Source: Carallia brachiata (taxonomy: Eukaryota; Streptophyta; Magnoliopsida; Malpighiales; Rhizophoraceae). Taken from it: DNA of 64,000 nt. Below are positions 23,201 through 35,804 of the stretch, piece after piece. The stretch lies in NCBI GenBank assembly GCA_021464245.1, contig JADCRB010000068.1:11974544-12038543 (forward strand), read 5' to 3'. Both the position numbers and the translations under genes were made by a program. The notes under the pieces were generated by a model. The model saw nothing but the letters and a program-made list of their open reading frames with translations, had not been told where the DNA came from and did no database searches. The stretch's first letter is position 1. Each line of letters begins with the position of its first letter.

Positions 23201-24046
23201 ACGCATCTCTTCCTATGAAGGGTCACGTCTCTTCTTACTAAGGGTCATGTCTTTTCCAACCAAAAGGCACATATCTTCCTTTGAAGAGTCTAGTCTCTTC
23301 TCTTAAAGACTAACGTTGTTTTCTTTGAATAGTCATGTCTCTTCTCAAGAAAAATTATGTCTCTCTTATCAATGGTTATGACTCTTTCTACTAACAGTCA
23401 CTTTTCTACATTTTGATTTGAATAGGCATGCGCATGAAAAATTTGTGTTTTTCATCCATGACAAACAAAAGGCACCTTGCGTAGAATAGTCATGTTTACA
23501 TATTGACAATATCCAAGGGTCCCATCTGCGTTCTATAGTCAGGATAAAATGAAGCAACACTTAACTACAATTTACACTATTGAAATCAAGCTCTCGAGAA
23601 TAACTTTTGTAATGTTGTAAAATTGCTATTATAAAATGTATGAATTTTTTTTTGTCTTCTCTATATCTATTTGATTGACCACATCACATATTTATAGGGA
23701 GATTAAATTGATAGTTATTTGGTCAAAAGATACATCTTTGGGACTCAAAAGACTTTTTTTCATCAATAGACGCGTCTTCATAGCCACTAAATTAATTATG
23801 AGATATAACTCCTTATATTTTGAAAATTTTCCAACAGTCACATCCATAGGGAGGGGCAATCAAGTGGCTGACTAGATTGCTAATTTTGCTTTTTCTCTTG
23901 ACTGGGGATTCCATCTCCTCACTCACCCCCCCCAACTTCGGCAAATTCTACATCAAGATTGGGTAGGAGTTAGCTGGCTTAGGGGCCGCTCTCTTTGATG
24001 TATTTCTATTACCCTCTTGTTTCAGCTCTCTACTGTCCAATTGATA
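17295..24046 (+). mobile_element. L1-type LINE, degenerate, with a nested LTR element
   Basis: Plus-strand remnants in canonical order. The endonuclease begins near 17866 (FLRTLHILLRLHKPFIL, LVEPHISG, GGIWLLW, then LIAGDFNAV near 18250, then FTWAQGR). Reverse transcriptase lies at about 19120-20010 (ALGVDDFPATFF, FRPISLCN, MMLLKLDLEKAYNRL, LRQGDPLSPYLF, and FFADDV at 19880-19897). A zf-RVT-like region lies at about 20829-21110 (FLWQVAQGKLLTN, CQLCG...ESILHLLRDC). RNase H lies at about 21430-21767 (WIKFNTDGA, EADSKVVIHWLKKG) and resumes at 23842 (HIHREGNQVAD). Frameshifts and stops occur throughout, so the element is inactive, although the FADD catalytic core is preserved. The left and right edges are set by loss of homology to the A-side flank; 17295-17865 would then be ORF1/linker. 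A GA-repeat follows at 24048. Confidence 0.85.
21768..23836 (-). mobile_element. Non-autonomous LTR retrotransposon nested in the LINE RNase H domain
   Basis: The element starts TGTAGGAAC, ends CCAACA, and is flanked by the 5-bp target duplication GTCAC (21763-21767 and 23837-23841). Removing it restores the LINE reading frame exactly (KFKLCH then IHREGNQVAD). The left LTR is 21768-22203. The right LTR aligns with it from 23540 to 23836 but lacks the far part. On the minus strand GGGAGAT, a polypurine tract, lies immediately before TGTTGG of the left LTR (just above 22203), so the element is oriented on the minus strand. The internal 1.2-1.3 kb has no coding frame. A run of degenerate roughly 26-30-base repeats (GGTCA(C/T)GTCTCTTCT and variants) lies at about 23160-23400. 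No tRNA primer site was found, consistent with loss of the inner end of the right LTR. Confidence 0.85.
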
Positions 24047-24047
24047 T

Positions 24048-24073
24048 GAGAGAGAGAGAGAGAGAGAGAGAGA
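24048..24073. repeat. (GA)n microsatellite at the end of the LINE insertion
   Basis: A perfect alternation of G and A over about 26 bases, directly at the junction where homology with the A-side flank resumes. Confidence 0.95.
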
Positions 24074-25172
24074 AACAGAGAGAACTTGCAAAAGATGAAA
24101 AAAAGGTAGCTTTCAAACTTTTGTCAAAAAAAAAAGGCTGCTTCAAACTAAAGTTTGTCTTCGTATGCCTCTATTTTTTTCCCTTATCATTTCCTCGTCC
24201 TCTCTTTTAGGTTATCTTTTAAGGGTTACAGTCAAATTTTCACCCCATTTTTTAGATTTTTTTTTCCACGTCGAGTTTATTTTATTATTTTTGGGGCTAC
24301 CAACTGCATGATTTGATGATACTATTGAGCACAAACTAAATATAAAAGAAATATATTGACTTTGATTTTATTACAAAGACATATTAGACGTAATATTCAA
24401 AAGAAGTAAATTTGAATTTAACACCAATAAACTATAACTTAATTGATAATGAAGTTGTCTTCAGAACAAAAGATCTTCAATATGAGTCTCAATATGAACC
24501 AATTTACGTAAAAAAAATTCAAATTTGACGCTCACAAAAGAGTTTACTATTATAGAGAAGATCTATACACCATACACAACACAATACACTAGCAGCAATA
24601 GATATTTACATTGGAATTAAATCTGATGTAACTTTGTCCTGAATTTAAACTCTTTCTATCCTTGAACTAGAGCCCCATTAACGTAGATGCAATAAGTACT
24701 TTCCAATGCTGCTCTAAAATATATGGAAGTGTTCAACAACGTTGAGCGCAGCATATGCAACAAAAAATGCCTTATCTATACATAATTTTTGCAATAACCC
24801 TTATAAATCTATGTTCTACTAAATAAATATTCTTATGTAACAAATGAGTTCATTGGCTTTATATATAGAGGGTGACTAAATGATCTGTTTCTAAAACATG
24901 TCAGCAAGACTTGCTTCCATAGTGCTAGAAGACCATCGCTGTTGTAATTGCGTACAATATCTAGAGGTAACCGAGTGTAGTTCCCAATGTTTTACAAAAA
25001 ATTGCATTCCTTATGCACAAAACTCCCACATGGTGGGGTCTGAGGGATAATAAACACAGCCTTGCCTTTGCTTCACAACGAGGCTGTTTCTGCTAACTAC
25101 TGTTCCTAAATTGTGGACTACTCTTCCTAAATTGTATTGCTAATCAGTGTACGCATTGATATCAATATGCCT
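24074..25172. other. Proximal 3' flank of copy B (duplicated unit, right part)
   Basis: This aligns with 42556-43600 downstream of copy A (shared AACTTGCAAAAG, TTTCAAAC, ACCATACACAACACAATACAC and the region up to the stop codon). It probably holds the 3' UTR of copy B on the minus strand. No other gene is seen. Confidence 0.7.
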
Positions 25173-25820
25173 TTACCGAGCTTGAGGCATAGTAAGAGTC
25201 ACGTCATTAATAGTGTTTGCACCTTCACTGGTTGACGGATCTCCACTGTTGTAACTTCCCTTCAGGATAAACGCAGGCTGTTTCGGAGATGGAAGAATGG
25301 TTTCATTGCCTAGCATGAAAATGACAGTGGACATTGTTGGCCTATCAACTGCAGCTTCTTGAACACACAATAGCCCAATTTGGATGCACCTGAAGACCTC
25401 ATGTTTAGGGTATGAGCCAGCCATTGACAAGTCCACTATCTCAATTGCCCTGCCTTCTCTCCATTGCTCCCACACCTGAAGTAGCAGAAGTAAGAAAAAA
25501 AGAAAAGTGTCCAACAATGGTGAAGAATTGAGTGTTTGGTGTCTCATTTTCACTTACATAACCGACCAGATTTGAAGAGGTGCTCCCCTTATAAAAAGTA
25601 CTGTTTTTGTGACCGGTGATGATCTCTAAGAGCAAGACCCCGAAGCTATATACATCTGATTTTACAGAAAATAGGCCTTGCATTGCGTATTCTGGTGACA
25701 TATAACCACTGCATAAGCACAACAAGAACGGAGCCACATAGTTATGTGACCATTTACCACAACTTGAAAAAGGAAAATTGTAGTTGTTTGTTAATGCGTG
25801 ACTCTAGAGAATACTTACTA

Positions 25821-26069
<249 letters not shown>

Positions 26070-27725
26070 TTACAAATACTCTTAATATCTTTTTATTATT
26101 GTGCAGAATCATATACACAAATGATGAGTACCGAGAGATGACATACCGAAAATGACAGAATCCAAGCTTTTATTTGGCAAATACTCATACACCAACATCT
26201 TCTCTTGGTTTTTGATGCAACAACCTAGAATCCTTACAAGATTTCTGTGCTGGAGCTTTGCGATCAATGCGACTTCAGTCATGAACTCCTCAGTCCCTTG
26301 TCCAGAATTCTTGGACAGTCTTTTCACTGCTATTTCCCTCCCATCCTGCAGTATGCCCTGAAAAATTGGAACATCGTATGCAACATTTTTAGAGGCAAAA
26401 TAATTCTGAGGAATTAAAACCATCTTCCAGGAATGCAGTTGGCTACCTTATAGACTACTCCAAATCCACCTTCTCCAAGCTTATTAGCAGTAGAGAAATT
26501 GTTAGTGGCTGCAGCTATGGTACTCAGATCATATAATGGTAAATCTGTAGGTGAGCCACTTTCATAATGCTCTTTTTTCCATGGAGAGTTTCCCATGTTT
26601 GCTGAATTTGAGAATATAACTCGTTTCTGGCTGTTATTCAATTTTGGCAACAAATAGATTATGAATTATTGCCGAACTATAATAAATTCATAATTTTTGC
26701 ATGTAGTTCTCTTCATTAATAATACACCACAAGGGATTCCAAATGTATCTAGAGAATGACTACAACAGAAAATATTTTGATTTTTCACTTCAAGTCCTCA
26801 GGACAATTAATGATATTACAGTGGACAAGAGTCTCATACAATTTTTTTTTTTTCCATAAGAACTTGAGATGCAATGACAATGTTGTTGAATAAGCTATTA
26901 TTTAAGGAAAGTGGGATACTAAAAATTATATTAATTTCTTTTACTTGACACATTGGAAAACTAGGTATATTCAACCCCTGACCACACGACCTACATCGTG
27001 AATTTTTTTTTCTTTTTTAGAAAATTAGTAAAATTTTGTTAAAGTCAAAAAAATGAAACCATAAAATTAAAAAAATAATAAATTCTAAAAAATTTTCACA
27101 AAAAAAAAACCATTATGAGTCACATAAAATTAAATCCCATAATATTTAAACTTTCTATAATTTTTATTTTAAAAAGAAATGTTCAAATTAATAAATTTTA
27201 ACTGAGGATCTCAATTATCAAAATTAAAATTACATGGGTATACCGAGAAAATTACACAGAAAGATAAACTTCAAAAGAAATAAACTACAAAGAGTTTAAA
27301 TGCATTTAATCCAAACAAAAAAGTAGATGTATCACCACTTTTTAGTAAAAAGGCTTTGATAAAATACTAATATCCCTTGCATTACTCTAATTATTTTAAA
27401 TTTTTATTAAGTGATTAGATCTTAATCTTTATTAACAAATATGAATAGATGGGAAGTATCTTCTCTGCTCACAAGCGGAAGAAAAAGCAACAAAAGCAAG
27501 ATTTCTTCACGTTAATGTACCAAAAAGGGCAAAAAAAAAAAAAAAAAAGAAGGAACAATTGCATGTATGAAAACAGTGAAAAAAAAAATTTCTTACCTTT
27601 TCTCTTCCTTTTTACCAACCAATATACGAGGAAGAGAATGACAAACGAAGTCATAGCAATGGACACTACAAGAATTGCTTGAATTCCCCGCTTGGCAAGA
27701 GGACCTTTTGATTTTTTATATTTAG

Positions 27726-30257
27726 CTGACAAGTAGAAAGTTTAGCCAATATGATGGCGTCAGCATGAAAAACTTAGCCATTAATTCGAAAAAAAATTGA
27801 GACTATAGACATCAATATTGCAATAACTAAAAGCTTAGACATTTATTTTAAACATTTTGAGTTCAAAATTTGTGGGAGAGCAATGTGAGATTCATGTAAA
27901 AAATAATAATAATAACAAAGAGATATTATCCTTTAATCTTTCTCGTATAGCTTACAAGCTTCATAATTCCTAAAGAGTAAAGTTAGATGGTCAAACAAAC
28001 TCACCCCTACAACATCTATAGTCAATTCAAAAATTAACGATACTTCATTAACAAAAAAACTTGAAAAAAATAAATCAAGATTTAGGATAAATTATGTACA
28101 TTTAAGGTTTAATTTTTTTTAAAAAAAAGAGGGAATATAGATGGTATAGAGCCATGCTGTAACATCACTCTCCCCTAAAACTCCAAAAATATAAACATAT
28201 TATAGACTTGACTAAGGAAAGAAACTATGATATCAAATAAATGCCATAATTGTAACATGAAATGTGTGCAGCCACTTTTGATATTGTAAATGAAATCACA
28301 AAAGGCCCAAACTTTGCAATCCCCCCGTCCGGGACTCTCAAATATTTTAAAAATTTTACTATGGACTACTATCCCGTTATTGATCTTTACTAACAAAAAA
28401 CATTACTGTGTTTTTTTTTTTTTTGTTAAGGACCACCCGATATTTACTCTGAAAGTTGATTAATTCGGACTGACCTGAATAAGACCATGTGAATGATAAA
28501 GATTTCTCAACAAGTATTTAAATTGAATCCATTCAATTTATTTTTTTAATTGAAATTGGAACTAAAGCAAAGAGCTTCTATCACGATGTTGACAGGCAGG
28601 CGGATATCTATGGAGTTGCCATTCATAAGAGTGGCTACGTAGCTTGTTTTAATTATTTTTTGTTGTATTTCTCCTCATTGTAATATATATATATAGTTAG
28701 CTCATTGTCTCCTTAGCAACATTGCAAATTTTAATCTAATCTAAGAATTATCAGTAAGATATTCAATTACTAGACTTTCTGTATTTTGTTGATGACAAAA
28801 TCCTAACCAAATTGTTGTCTCATAAAAATTGCAATCTCATGAAAAAGTCCACCATGGGAGTTCCCAGTTCGTGAGCTTGTGTGCACTTTCTTTCTTTTTT
28901 AAAAAAAAATTCGTTGTGTGAACTTTCTTATAAACACCAAAAAAGACCCAATAATATTCTAAGTCAATTAGTGCATATTTCTAAAAGAATCGACCAAAAA
29001 TTCAACAATTCTATCTAAAATTCCACGCACAGGGGGCTCAATAATATTTGTCCTGTTTGGATTTTGGAGATACGCAATCTTTTTTTATATCTTGAAAATC
29101 ACTGAAGCATATAAAATAGGCGCCAGTCCGGAGACGTAACCTATAAAACGGCAAGGGCTACTATATAAAATCATATGCATTTATGTTTTGGGAAATGTTG
29201 GTGGATGTGTATTTGGTGAGATTAAAGTAGGAATAAGTGATATAATTTGTTAGATAATTAAATTTTAAAAAATAAAAAAAATTAATAAATTATTAAATAT
29301 TTATTGAATAGATTATGTAGTAATCCGTATCTTTCCAAGCTATACTCACTTATTAGGGCTTTTATGTTTTTCAGTTCTTGGGCATAGAAGAACGAGAGAT
29401 TTTTATTTGAATGAATTGGCAATCAATGTGCAAGGACGGACCCTAATCACTTCCATTAAGTATAAAAGACTTGATCATAGTTACGTCACAGAGCATAAAT
29501 ATGTAGTCGTGAATTTATAGTTTAAATAGTATTAATAGTATATCAATAAATGTTTTTAACTATTCTTATTTTTCAACTAGTTGATTTAGATTTTAAAAAA
29601 TTAAAAAAAATAAAGGAGCATAAGTATGTGGTTTTATTTAAGTAACATAAAAATAATAAAATAATCACATCAAACAGTATTTAACAGTATATATTTTTTT
29701 TTTAAATTTAATTATTTAATAATTTATATTATTTTAAAATTAATTACTTATTTTAAAATTAACTTCTTACGTGGACCTCAAGAATTTTTTTTATCTAATT
29801 ACTATGAAAAATTTTTGAAAGCAACATTAATAATATTTTTCTGGTGACAGAATGACAAAATTATGTAAGATCGTACTTTGACTTAAATGGCAATCAATGT
29901 GTGGAGATTGACCCCATTTACATCTATTGAAGACGAGATTTGATCTTAGTGATATTTAATCACTACGGAAAATTATTGAAAGGGACACTAATATAATTGC
30001 TCTTTTCTGGTGTGTGTGCGCGCGCGTGTATATATATATATATAATTGTTTGTTAGTGATAAAATGAAAAATTATGTAAGATCAAGCCTACTCAAAAAAA
30101 AAAAACATCATTGAATTGATTTACCATAAAATTTAGTTCGGTTAACTATATTTTTTGTTTACTCCAATTTCAATTAGTTGGTTAACCATATTATTTAATT
30201 TTTTTTCAATACCTCCGTATAATTATTTAAAAAAGATGCAGGGACATAGACATATAC
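27726..30257 (-). other. Intron 1 of copy B
   Basis: A long AT-rich intron between the ectodomain and membrane-span exons. It contains the NAATCAATGTG...GATTGACCC repeat units also seen in C and D, and a (GT/GC/TA) microsatellite at about 30011-30045. No inserted gene is seen. Confidence 0.75.
30011..30045. repeat. Compound (GT)(GC)(TA) microsatellite
   Basis: Alternating GT, CG and TA dinucleotides run in succession. Copy C has a shorter version at about 1452-1470. Confidence 0.9.
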
Positions 30258-31563
30258 CTAATTCAGCTGCATCGACACGGACAAATAAGTCCTGCCCCAC
30301 ACTTGAAAAACTCCTTGTGTCAACCAAATCCCCAAACCACATCAGGCATCCAAAGCCTCTCGTCTGCAGAAGCGAAAGCCGTGCAAGAGCAATTCTCCAC
30401 GCACTCCTGCTCACATTGCTTCAGGCTCAGACCCATGTTGGCACGTGCCACCGACGTGTCAGGTAATTTCACACGTGCCAACTTCACGAACCCTTCTCCA
30501 CTTCGACATGTGGACGAACCGGCTTTCCTGACACAACCTCCTGACCCATCTCTTAAGTACCAATCGCGTGGTGACTTAGGCTCATATCCTGGTAGGCAAT
30601 TGCAAAAAAATTTGCCAGGATCATCATACGGGTCGCAGTTACCATTTGCACCGCATTCTCCGTAATTATCACATTGCTCTTTTGGGGCGGACCAGTATAT
30701 GATCCACCGATGGTCGTGATCGTTCCACGTGGATCGTTGGACGTACCCTGATTCATTTACCATCATTCTGGTGAAAATTGGAGCAGCATTTGATGCATTA
30801 CCATTAATTCCGTCCGAAATTGATACCTCATCGACATTGTTCACAAAAATGATACGAAAGATGTAATTATTAGTCATTTCGGGTACTCCGCTCCATCTCT
30901 GCCCGGTCCACGGCCCGGCACGCCACCATGGGAGGGAACCTTTGTAAAGAAACAACTGAGGATACGCAACTGGATCAATTCTATAGAAAATGTCACCAAT
31001 TCCAGGATCATCTCCAGACTTCCATGAAGAAAGAAACCAGCTAAAACCGGTCCTACGGTCCAGCCCAAGTTTCAGCAAAGGAAGCATAGTGTCTGTAGGA
31101 TAATCAAAGCTCTGCCATATAACCCTTTTGCTATCCTGTTGAACCAAGACCAGATTTCCTGTATCCAAGAGCTGAGCCATGGAATTATTGGTCACTGCTG
31201 AAGCCGAAACATTAGTGGACCAAACAGGGACACCACCACTTTGGTTGTTGTCTAAGATGACAAGGTTGCCTTGTTGGTCGACAGAGAGTGTCCCGGAGGT
31301 ACCATTTATAGGACTATCTCTATTTGCCACCCACACAACGGTCTGCTCTGGAACTTTGTAGTACCAAATTCCGAGGTAGCGGCGGGTGGTCGAATTGTCG
31401 GGGCTGAAGAACCCAAGTGCGAAGCTTTGTCCACTAGAGACCAAAACGTCACCATCTCTGATGGGCTGGCTTGGAGTTATGGTGTCGGTGGTGGATGTGC
31501 AGAGGGGTAAAATAAGGAAGAGAAGAAGAAGCCACTCGGTAATTAGAGACCCTTCTACAGATT

Positions 31564-31590
31564 TCATGGTGAGCTGATGACAATTGGCAT
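31564..31590 (-). promoter_or_regulatory. Conserved 8-codon uORF overlapping the copy B start codon
   Basis: ATGCCAATTG begins at 31590 and the uORF stop forms ATGA with the receptor ATG, as in A and C. Confidence 0.6.
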
Positions 31591-31659
31591 TGGATCAGTG
31601 AAGTTTCATTTTGGACTACTAGATGATATCTTGTAGGCTGGGCGACAGGATTGTAGTTG

Positions 31660-31710
31660 GGGGATTTTAATAAGTGGGACCGCCCATGAACGTCAAGGTC
31701 CACTTTCGAA
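31660..31710 (-). promoter_or_regulatory. Core promoter block of copy B (TATA-like and TGACG box)
   Basis: TTATTAAAA lies at 31665-31673 and CCTTGACGTT (TGACG at 31691-31695) just upstream. Both are conserved with copy C. Confidence 0.45.
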
Positions 31711-34700
31711 CTCCCCACGAAAAAGGATTAATGGCAGAGAAAAACGAATGTACAGGAAGGGACAAAAAAACATAACAATAAACAAACTATAGCATTATTT
31801 GACCTGACAAGCCTTCATTTTTAAAAGATATATTTTTTGTAATATTAATATACGGATATCAATTAAAAAATATAAATAAAAAATATTATTTATTTAATAA
31901 TATTTAATAATTTATTATTTTTTAATTTTTTTTAATTCAACCATCTAATGACTTACATTACTTTAATTCTACCAAAATATATCTCATTTCCCTTTTGATG
32001 TTTTGATTTCTTTCATCCAACAGAAAATAATAGAAAAAAGGTTATAATCCTAGCTTAAGGTTAGATAAGGGAACACTGGTTGGCTAGTTTAAGTACTAAA
32101 TTTTTAGACAACGGAATTCCTTCACTTTCCATTAAACTCTCGTATTAAGTGTGTGGTTAAGTTTTATATCAATAGCCAATTATTGATAAATAATTTATTA
32201 ACACTGATAAAGAAAAATAAGAATTCCTTTTTTTTTTCAATATTCCTTTGTGAATAGTATGTAATATAACACTATTTTGTCAGAACTCCGCAGGGGGAGG
32301 ACGCCAAAGCATCTTTCTTTTTTTTTGGCAACTCTTTTTTTTTTAATAGTTATAAAAATAATATTATTTTATTAAAATCCAATTTGCCCAAGTTTATCAT
32401 AGAAATAATGTTATTTTAAGTACAGTGACTTCTCTCTCTTCTCAATTTTTTTTTTAAATGGTTATGAGAACAGTAATATACGCAATATAAATAATAATAT
32501 TTTTTCATGTACATATTTTACATAGTAAAAATAATATTTTTTAAAATAACAAAATTTATTATAAATATAATTAATCTTCATCTTACACATTTAATAAATT
32601 TTTATTTATGAATACATTAGATAAATTTTCATAATAATTATTTAGGATAGCTAGAAGTAAACAAATAATGAAATATGATATCTAAAACAGTCATTTCATT
32701 ATTTAATCAGTAATTATAAGTGTTTATTTAACCAAATACTATATTTATATTTTAGTTATCAGTAATAGTCATCAATAACAGTAATTAATAATTAGTAATA
32801 ATAATCAACAATTATCAATTAGCAACTAATAATAACAATCAATAAAAACAATCAAGAACAATAAAACCAAATATCCCCTAACTATGAAATGATTATTGGT
32901 GAATTGCTTTTAACGAGGAAAGAGGTGATCGTGGATCGGAAGATACTATTAAAAAAACCTTTTGAACTTAATTAATTCTCATTTAAAGCCATTTATTAGC
33001 AATCAGCTACTGAAAAAAACTTAATCGAACACTTTAATTCTTACTTTTTCATAGTATCAGCATTCTTAAAATGCAAAACCAAACACCCCCTAATAACTAA
33101 GAGATAAACTATTAACTAATTTCAAGTTGAAAAAAAAGGGATAGATATGCAAGGTTTGTAGTTTGAACCCTTGTGAGTTTGACAGGACATAGTATGTGTT
33201 CATATATTATTTGAGAAAATCTTGTTTGCAATACAGTTGGGAGGCACATGCTGGGCACGTGTGATTTAGACCGTACGATCAAAAAACAAATAAATTATTA
33301 GAAATAATTAGATTAACTGCATGTCTTCTACTTCTCTCACTAAATATTTTATGTAGTCTTACTTTTATTATTTTTTATCACAAAACTATCATGATTTTAT
33401 GAGGTAATGTATTTGGTTTAAAGAAAAAAAGGGTTTTTTTTTATTAAAAAACCTATTGGACCGCTGGTTAAATAATAATACATCATTCTCAGAATTAAAA
33501 TTAAAGACTTTTAAAATATAAGTTTTAAGTTTTAACCATTTAAGTGCTTTTAAAAATGAAAAAGACTTTGTTCTTGGAGTATTTTAAATCACATGATTTT
33601 AATAAGAAAAAAAGTTAATGACCATACTTTTTGGCCAAACGATTCCGTCGTACTGCAACAACAATTATATTTTTTATAACAAAAATTTACATTTTTTTTG
33701 TTAAAAAAATAAGTATATTAGTTTAAAAAATATGAATATTATTGTAATATAACTAAATTATATGACAAAAAATATATGCTCTTGTAATAGTCCCTTTTCT
33801 AATATATAGGTATAGCACATTTAAGTCTTACTGATCTTATCCAATTCAATTGAAAACAAGTCAATTCATGGAGCTGTGATCACCAATTTACAAGATCCCA
33901 TTCTACTTCGGAAAAGTCACAACGCCTGACCACCCTTAATCCGACAAAGTATCTTAAAAGTAATAAATATTTAATTTTAAGTAATAATAGTTATATTTTT
34001 AATAATAAAATTTTATTATTTTATTTTTTATTACTTAAAATATAAAAATTATTAAACATTATTAAGTTATTACCATCAGAACAATTTTTGGAGCTGATTT
34101 CTCGGGTTCATTCTATTTTAGGATTTCAAACATTTGGTGATGTCACACCCAACCCTTTTTGTAGGGGGGCACCTTGGTTGTTTTTATCTCTGATTGCCTT
34201 TGACTTCACGCTGACCGGCGGCCGTATTGAAATTAGAAAGAAAAAAATTAGGCGACAACGTATGAGAATAGTATTATAGCAATAAAATATGTAGATAAAT
34301 TATATTTTATAAAATATGTTATATACAAAATTAATATTTGTGCTGATTTCTCGTTGAACAGCGAGACTTTTCGTGACACTGGTAAGACATTCCTAGACTG
34401 TCTACTGTCGAGATTGAGAAGTGTACTAGATAGGGATCTCTATGGCACTCCTTTTCTTAGAAGATAATTTGTTTAGTTTTATTTATTTTTTCTTTACATC
34501 ATTTTCACAAAAAAAAAGATAAATTATATTTTATTTAATTATATAAATAAATAAAGTTGAAAGTAAAAAAAGTTAATGTACTGCTCTCTTATTGTGCTCC
34601 AAGTGTTGTTACTTGATAGAGCTCAAATAAAAATTTGAGCACCATAATATAAGATTGTTTAAATAGAATAAATATGATAATACAATCTCATTTAACAGTA

Positions 34701-35172
34701 TTCAGTAATTTATTCTTTTTTTAATTTAATAATTAAATGGTTCATATTATTTTGAAGTTTTTTGAAACTCTTTATGTAAAACTTTTTTCTTTTTTTTCAG
34801 AAATTTTAGGTGTCATCTCTTAAGCCAGAATTCTTTTTTTTTTTTTTTTTTTTTTGAGGTTCTTATGCCAATAGAATGTTGGTAATATGGAGAATCCTAG
34901 ACCTTGAATTCTAGTGAAGATCCAAGAATCAACGCACATGCAACCCCGATGAATGACGTCATCGTGTGCTTTTGCTCTACAACAAAACTTTTTGGGCCTT
35001 TTTATGGTTCAATTTAGTTAGTTCATAATGAAATACAAAAACGCTAAGAGGACGCTCTTTCCAGGCAGAATGAGGATGTGTCTTCCTTTAAAATAGAGGA
35101 TTAGTCTCTGAGACAAAATCAGCACACTAGGAGGTTGGGCGAGACCCCTTAATCAAACCCAATCAAATATTC
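31711..35172. other. Upstream flank of copy B, shared with copy A
   Basis: No gene is seen. Several landmarks recur upstream of copy A: the TTCATGGAGCTG(T/C)GATCA segment (33867 and 50401), the GATTTCAAA...GTCACA(C/T)(C/A)CAACCC segment (about 34118 and 50449), and GGAGAATCCTAGACCTTGAATTCTAG (about 34890 and 51567). The part at about 32480-32880 is rich in AATAAT/CAATAA simple sequence. The segment at 34212-34219 is the empty site of the MITE inserted in the A flank. Confidence 0.65.
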
Positions 35173-35487
35173 GGCCAATTTTAATATTTATACGGTGGGA
35201 GAGCGATGAATTTGATATGGAAAAAAGTAAGTGGCCGGGAAGAGAGAGACGCGGAAGAGACAGAAAAATTTTTTTGTGCAACTAATTAATTTTTTTGTGC
35301 AATGAGATGTCAAATTTGTGTAATAAAATTTAAAAGTATTTTTCACCTATTTTTTCGTTGCACAAATTCAGCGTCTCGTTGCACAAAAAAAGCACCTGGT
35401 TGCACAAAAAAAAATTTTCGATTTACTCTGCGTCTTATTTTTCCTGTCCACGTAACAGTACTCATTTGATATTTGTTAAAATTGACC
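35173..35487. mobile_element. Foldback MITE with long imperfect terminal inverted repeats
   Basis: The left end GGCCAATTTTAA is the inverse of the right end (GGTCAATTTTAA on the minus strand). Inner parts also pair: GTGGCCGGGAA with GTGGACAGGAA, AGACGC with AGACGC, and AAAATTTTTTTGTGCAAC with AAATTTTTTTTTGTGCAAC. The centre carries further GTTGCACAAA copies in both orientations. The roughly 315-bp unit would fold into a hairpin. No convincing target duplication was found. Confidence 0.6.
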
Positions 35488-35804
35488 CCACCTCCGTTTT
35501 TTTTTTTTTTTTAAACTAGTGTAGTAGCTTGGGGAGCTCTATTAAGGAGTAGGGTTGGGGGATGTCAGGAATTAGGTGGGGTTTGAATCCTCGCCTGGCT
35601 ATTGCTCTAATTTCTAGTAGGTGCGAAATTGACTCGAAATTGGACCTGTAAAAACTAGAACTGTGAATCAACACATGATTCATGGTCCAGTTTGAATACT
35701 AACCGTGAGGGGTCGTTCTAATCATTGTCAAATTTTTCCTCCAGTTAGCCAACGCACTTCAGAGGAATTTTTTTGAAAAGAAAGAAAGAATCTAAAATTA
35801 TTAG

